NCBI GenBank assembly: GCA_910579615.1
Contig: CAJTUA010000029.1
Span: 1-52,086, forward strand
Direction of reading: 5' to 3'
Source: an uncultured Lachnospiraceae bacterium
GTDB lineage: Bacteria; Bacillota; Clostridia; Lachnospirales; Lachnospiraceae
DNA length: 52,086 nucleotides
Below the pieces are notes generated by a model. The model was not told where the DNA came from and searched no databases. It saw only the letters and a program-made list of their open reading frames with translations. Shown piece after piece: positions 51,398 through 52,086 of this stretch (its first letter is position 1; each line of letters starts with the position of its first letter). A program made the translations under genes and the position numbers.

Positions 51398-51443
51398 AAA
51401 CGGCGAAGCTCCTTCCGAAATTTTATGGAGCTTCGCCGTTTTT
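51396..51443. terminator. Terminator of the tRNA cluster
   Basis: A perfect 17-bp stem (AAAAACGGCGAAGCTCC and GGAGCTTCGCCGTTTTT) with a 14-base loop just past the last tRNA on the minus strand; it also works on the plus strand. Confidence 0.85.
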
Positions 51444-51459
51444 CTATTATTCTTTCAAC

Positions 51460-51532
51460 TGAGACACGCGGGAATCGAACCCGCGACAACTTGATTAAAA
51501 GTCAAGTGCTCTACCGACTGAGCTAGTGTCCC
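51460..51532 (-). tRNA. tRNA-Lys (TTT)
   Basis: A 73-nt cloverleaf with acceptor GGGACAC/GTGTCTC (one G-U), D loop AGCTCAGTCGGTAGAGC, anticodon loop CTTTTAA and T arm GCGGGTTCGAATCCCGC. Discriminator A; CCA not encoded. Last of the cluster. Confidence 0.95.
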
Positions 51533-51627
51533 ATACTACAAACATCAGAGGCTATTTCTCTGAATTCTCTTTCTGTATTTTTCAGCGTATCATCAAAAGG
51601 AAAACCCACTTGCCATACAAAAAGAAA

Positions 51628-51700
<73 letters not shown>

Positions 51701-51725
51701 ATACAGTTTATTAAATTAAGAGAAA

Positions 51726-51799
51726 TTGCGGGGATAGGATTTGAACCTATGACCTTCGGGTTATGAGCCCGACGAGCTTCCAGACTGCTCCACCCCGCG
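51726..51799 (-). tRNA. Initiator tRNA-fMet (CAT)
   Basis: The anticodon is CAT. The C1-A72 mismatch at the acceptor end (CGCGGGG with CCCCGCA) and the three G-C pairs next to the anticodon loop (GGG/CCC) identify the initiator rather than an elongator. Confidence 0.92.
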
Positions 51800-51843
51800 A
51801 TGGTAAGTGTGATTGTAACTGCCACAAAGCCGAAACAATCAAG

Positions 51844-51925
51844 TGGATGGGGAAGGATTCGAACCTTCGAAGGCAGTGCCAGCAGATTTACAGTCTGTCC
51901 CCTTTGGCCACTCGGGAACCCATCC
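51844..51925 (-). tRNA. tRNA-Tyr (GTA)
   Basis: An 82-nt class II tRNA with acceptor GGATGGG/CCCATCC, anticodon loop CTGTAAA and a long variable arm. Discriminator A. Confidence 0.94.
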
Positions 51926-51935
51926 ATATTTTATA

Positions 51936-52008
51936 AGCCGATGATCGGACTCGAACCGATAACCTGCTGATTACAAGTCAGCTGCTCTGCCAATTGAGCC
52001 ACATCGGC
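51936..52008 (-). tRNA. tRNA-Thr (TGT)
   Basis: Cloverleaf of 73 nt: acceptor GCCGATG/CATCGGC, anticodon stem-loop CTGACTTGTAATCAG and T arm ATCGGTTCGAGTCCGAT. Discriminator T. Confidence 0.94.
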
Positions 52009-52034
52009 ACGAAAGCGAAAATCAATTTATAAAA

Positions 52035-52086
52035 TGGAAGTTATAGGGTTCGAACCTATGACCCTCTGCTTGTAAGGCAGATGCTC
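52035..52086 (-). tRNA. tRNA-Val (TAC), cut by the window edge
   Basis: The visible 3' part has anticodon stem-loop CTGCCTTACAAGCAG (TAC), T arm TAGGTTCGAACCCTA and acceptor 3' half AACTTCC with discriminator A. The 5' part lies beyond the window. Confidence 0.88.

Overview
The window reads as chromosomal DNA of a gut-type anaerobic Clostridia (Bacillota), most likely a Lachnospiraceae-like organism. The grounds are strong Shine-Dalgarno (GGAGG) starts, consensus sigma-A promoters, a spore-maturation gene (spmB), an FMN riboswitch driving an ECF riboflavin transporter S component, cellobiose phosphorylase and a GH113 glycosidase. Family names come from reading the sequence only; no database search was possible.

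Layout. 1-4.7 kb: a decaying DUF2397 (Wadjet JetA-type) relic, cellobiose phosphorylase, then promoter - structured RNA - terminator - frameshifted PBECR4-like nuclease gene, then a serine-recombinase fragment. 4.7-8.7 kb: M3 peptidase, a truncated gene and an intact IS701-type insertion sequence with perfect 21-bp terminal repeats. 8.6-13.5 kb: signalling module 1. 13.7-26.6 kb: two-component system, spmB, a MerR-methyltransferase fusion, a VTT membrane protein, a three-gene ABC exporter, FMN riboswitch/ribU-like gene, MATE pump, metallophosphoesterase and a flavodoxin relic. 26.6-31.4 kb: signalling module 2. 31.7-39 kb: GH113 glycosidase, an unusual zinc-ribbon ABC exporter pair with a DUF1854 protein, and a pseudogene graveyard. 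39-44.4 kb: transketolase, transaldolase, sirtuin, VOC protein, TtcA-like enzyme. 44.4-51.4 kb: hypothetical and membrane genes, an ECF-like sigma factor with a frameshifted partner, a TetR relic, an FMN-binding protein, an NlpC/P60 enzyme, a C39-like peptidase and a GNAT. 51.46-52.09 kb: a minus-strand tRNA cluster (Val, Thr, Tyr, fMet, Phe, Lys in transcription order).

The most interesting content is a pair of similarly organised cell-cell signalling modules (about 8.8-13.5 kb and 26.6-31.4 kb). Each has a short secreted peptide gene on the plus strand, tail-to-tail with a HTH-TPR (RNPP/Rgg-like) regulator gene, which overlaps a second HTH-TPR regulator gene upstream. Each peptide gene is divergent from a gene for an exported or cell-wall effector, and the shared intergenic region carries a long inverted repeat. 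In module 1 this is a perfect 55-bp palindrome whose arms sit the same distance from both divergent -10 boxes. In module 2 the box TTTTCCGCRAAACGTCAT occurs three times (peptide gene, cell-wall lytic gene, lipoprotein gene), each time 23 nt from the T of CAT to the first base of a -10-like hexamer. This looks like a pheromone-receptor-operator-regulon circuit in two orthogonal copies.

Second-tier items are the RNA-terminator-nuclease arrangement at 3.6-4.4 kb, which has the layout of a type III toxin-antitoxin locus, the Wadjet relic, and several single-lesion pseudogenes (frameshifts near 4250 and 47036; in-frame stop at 428).
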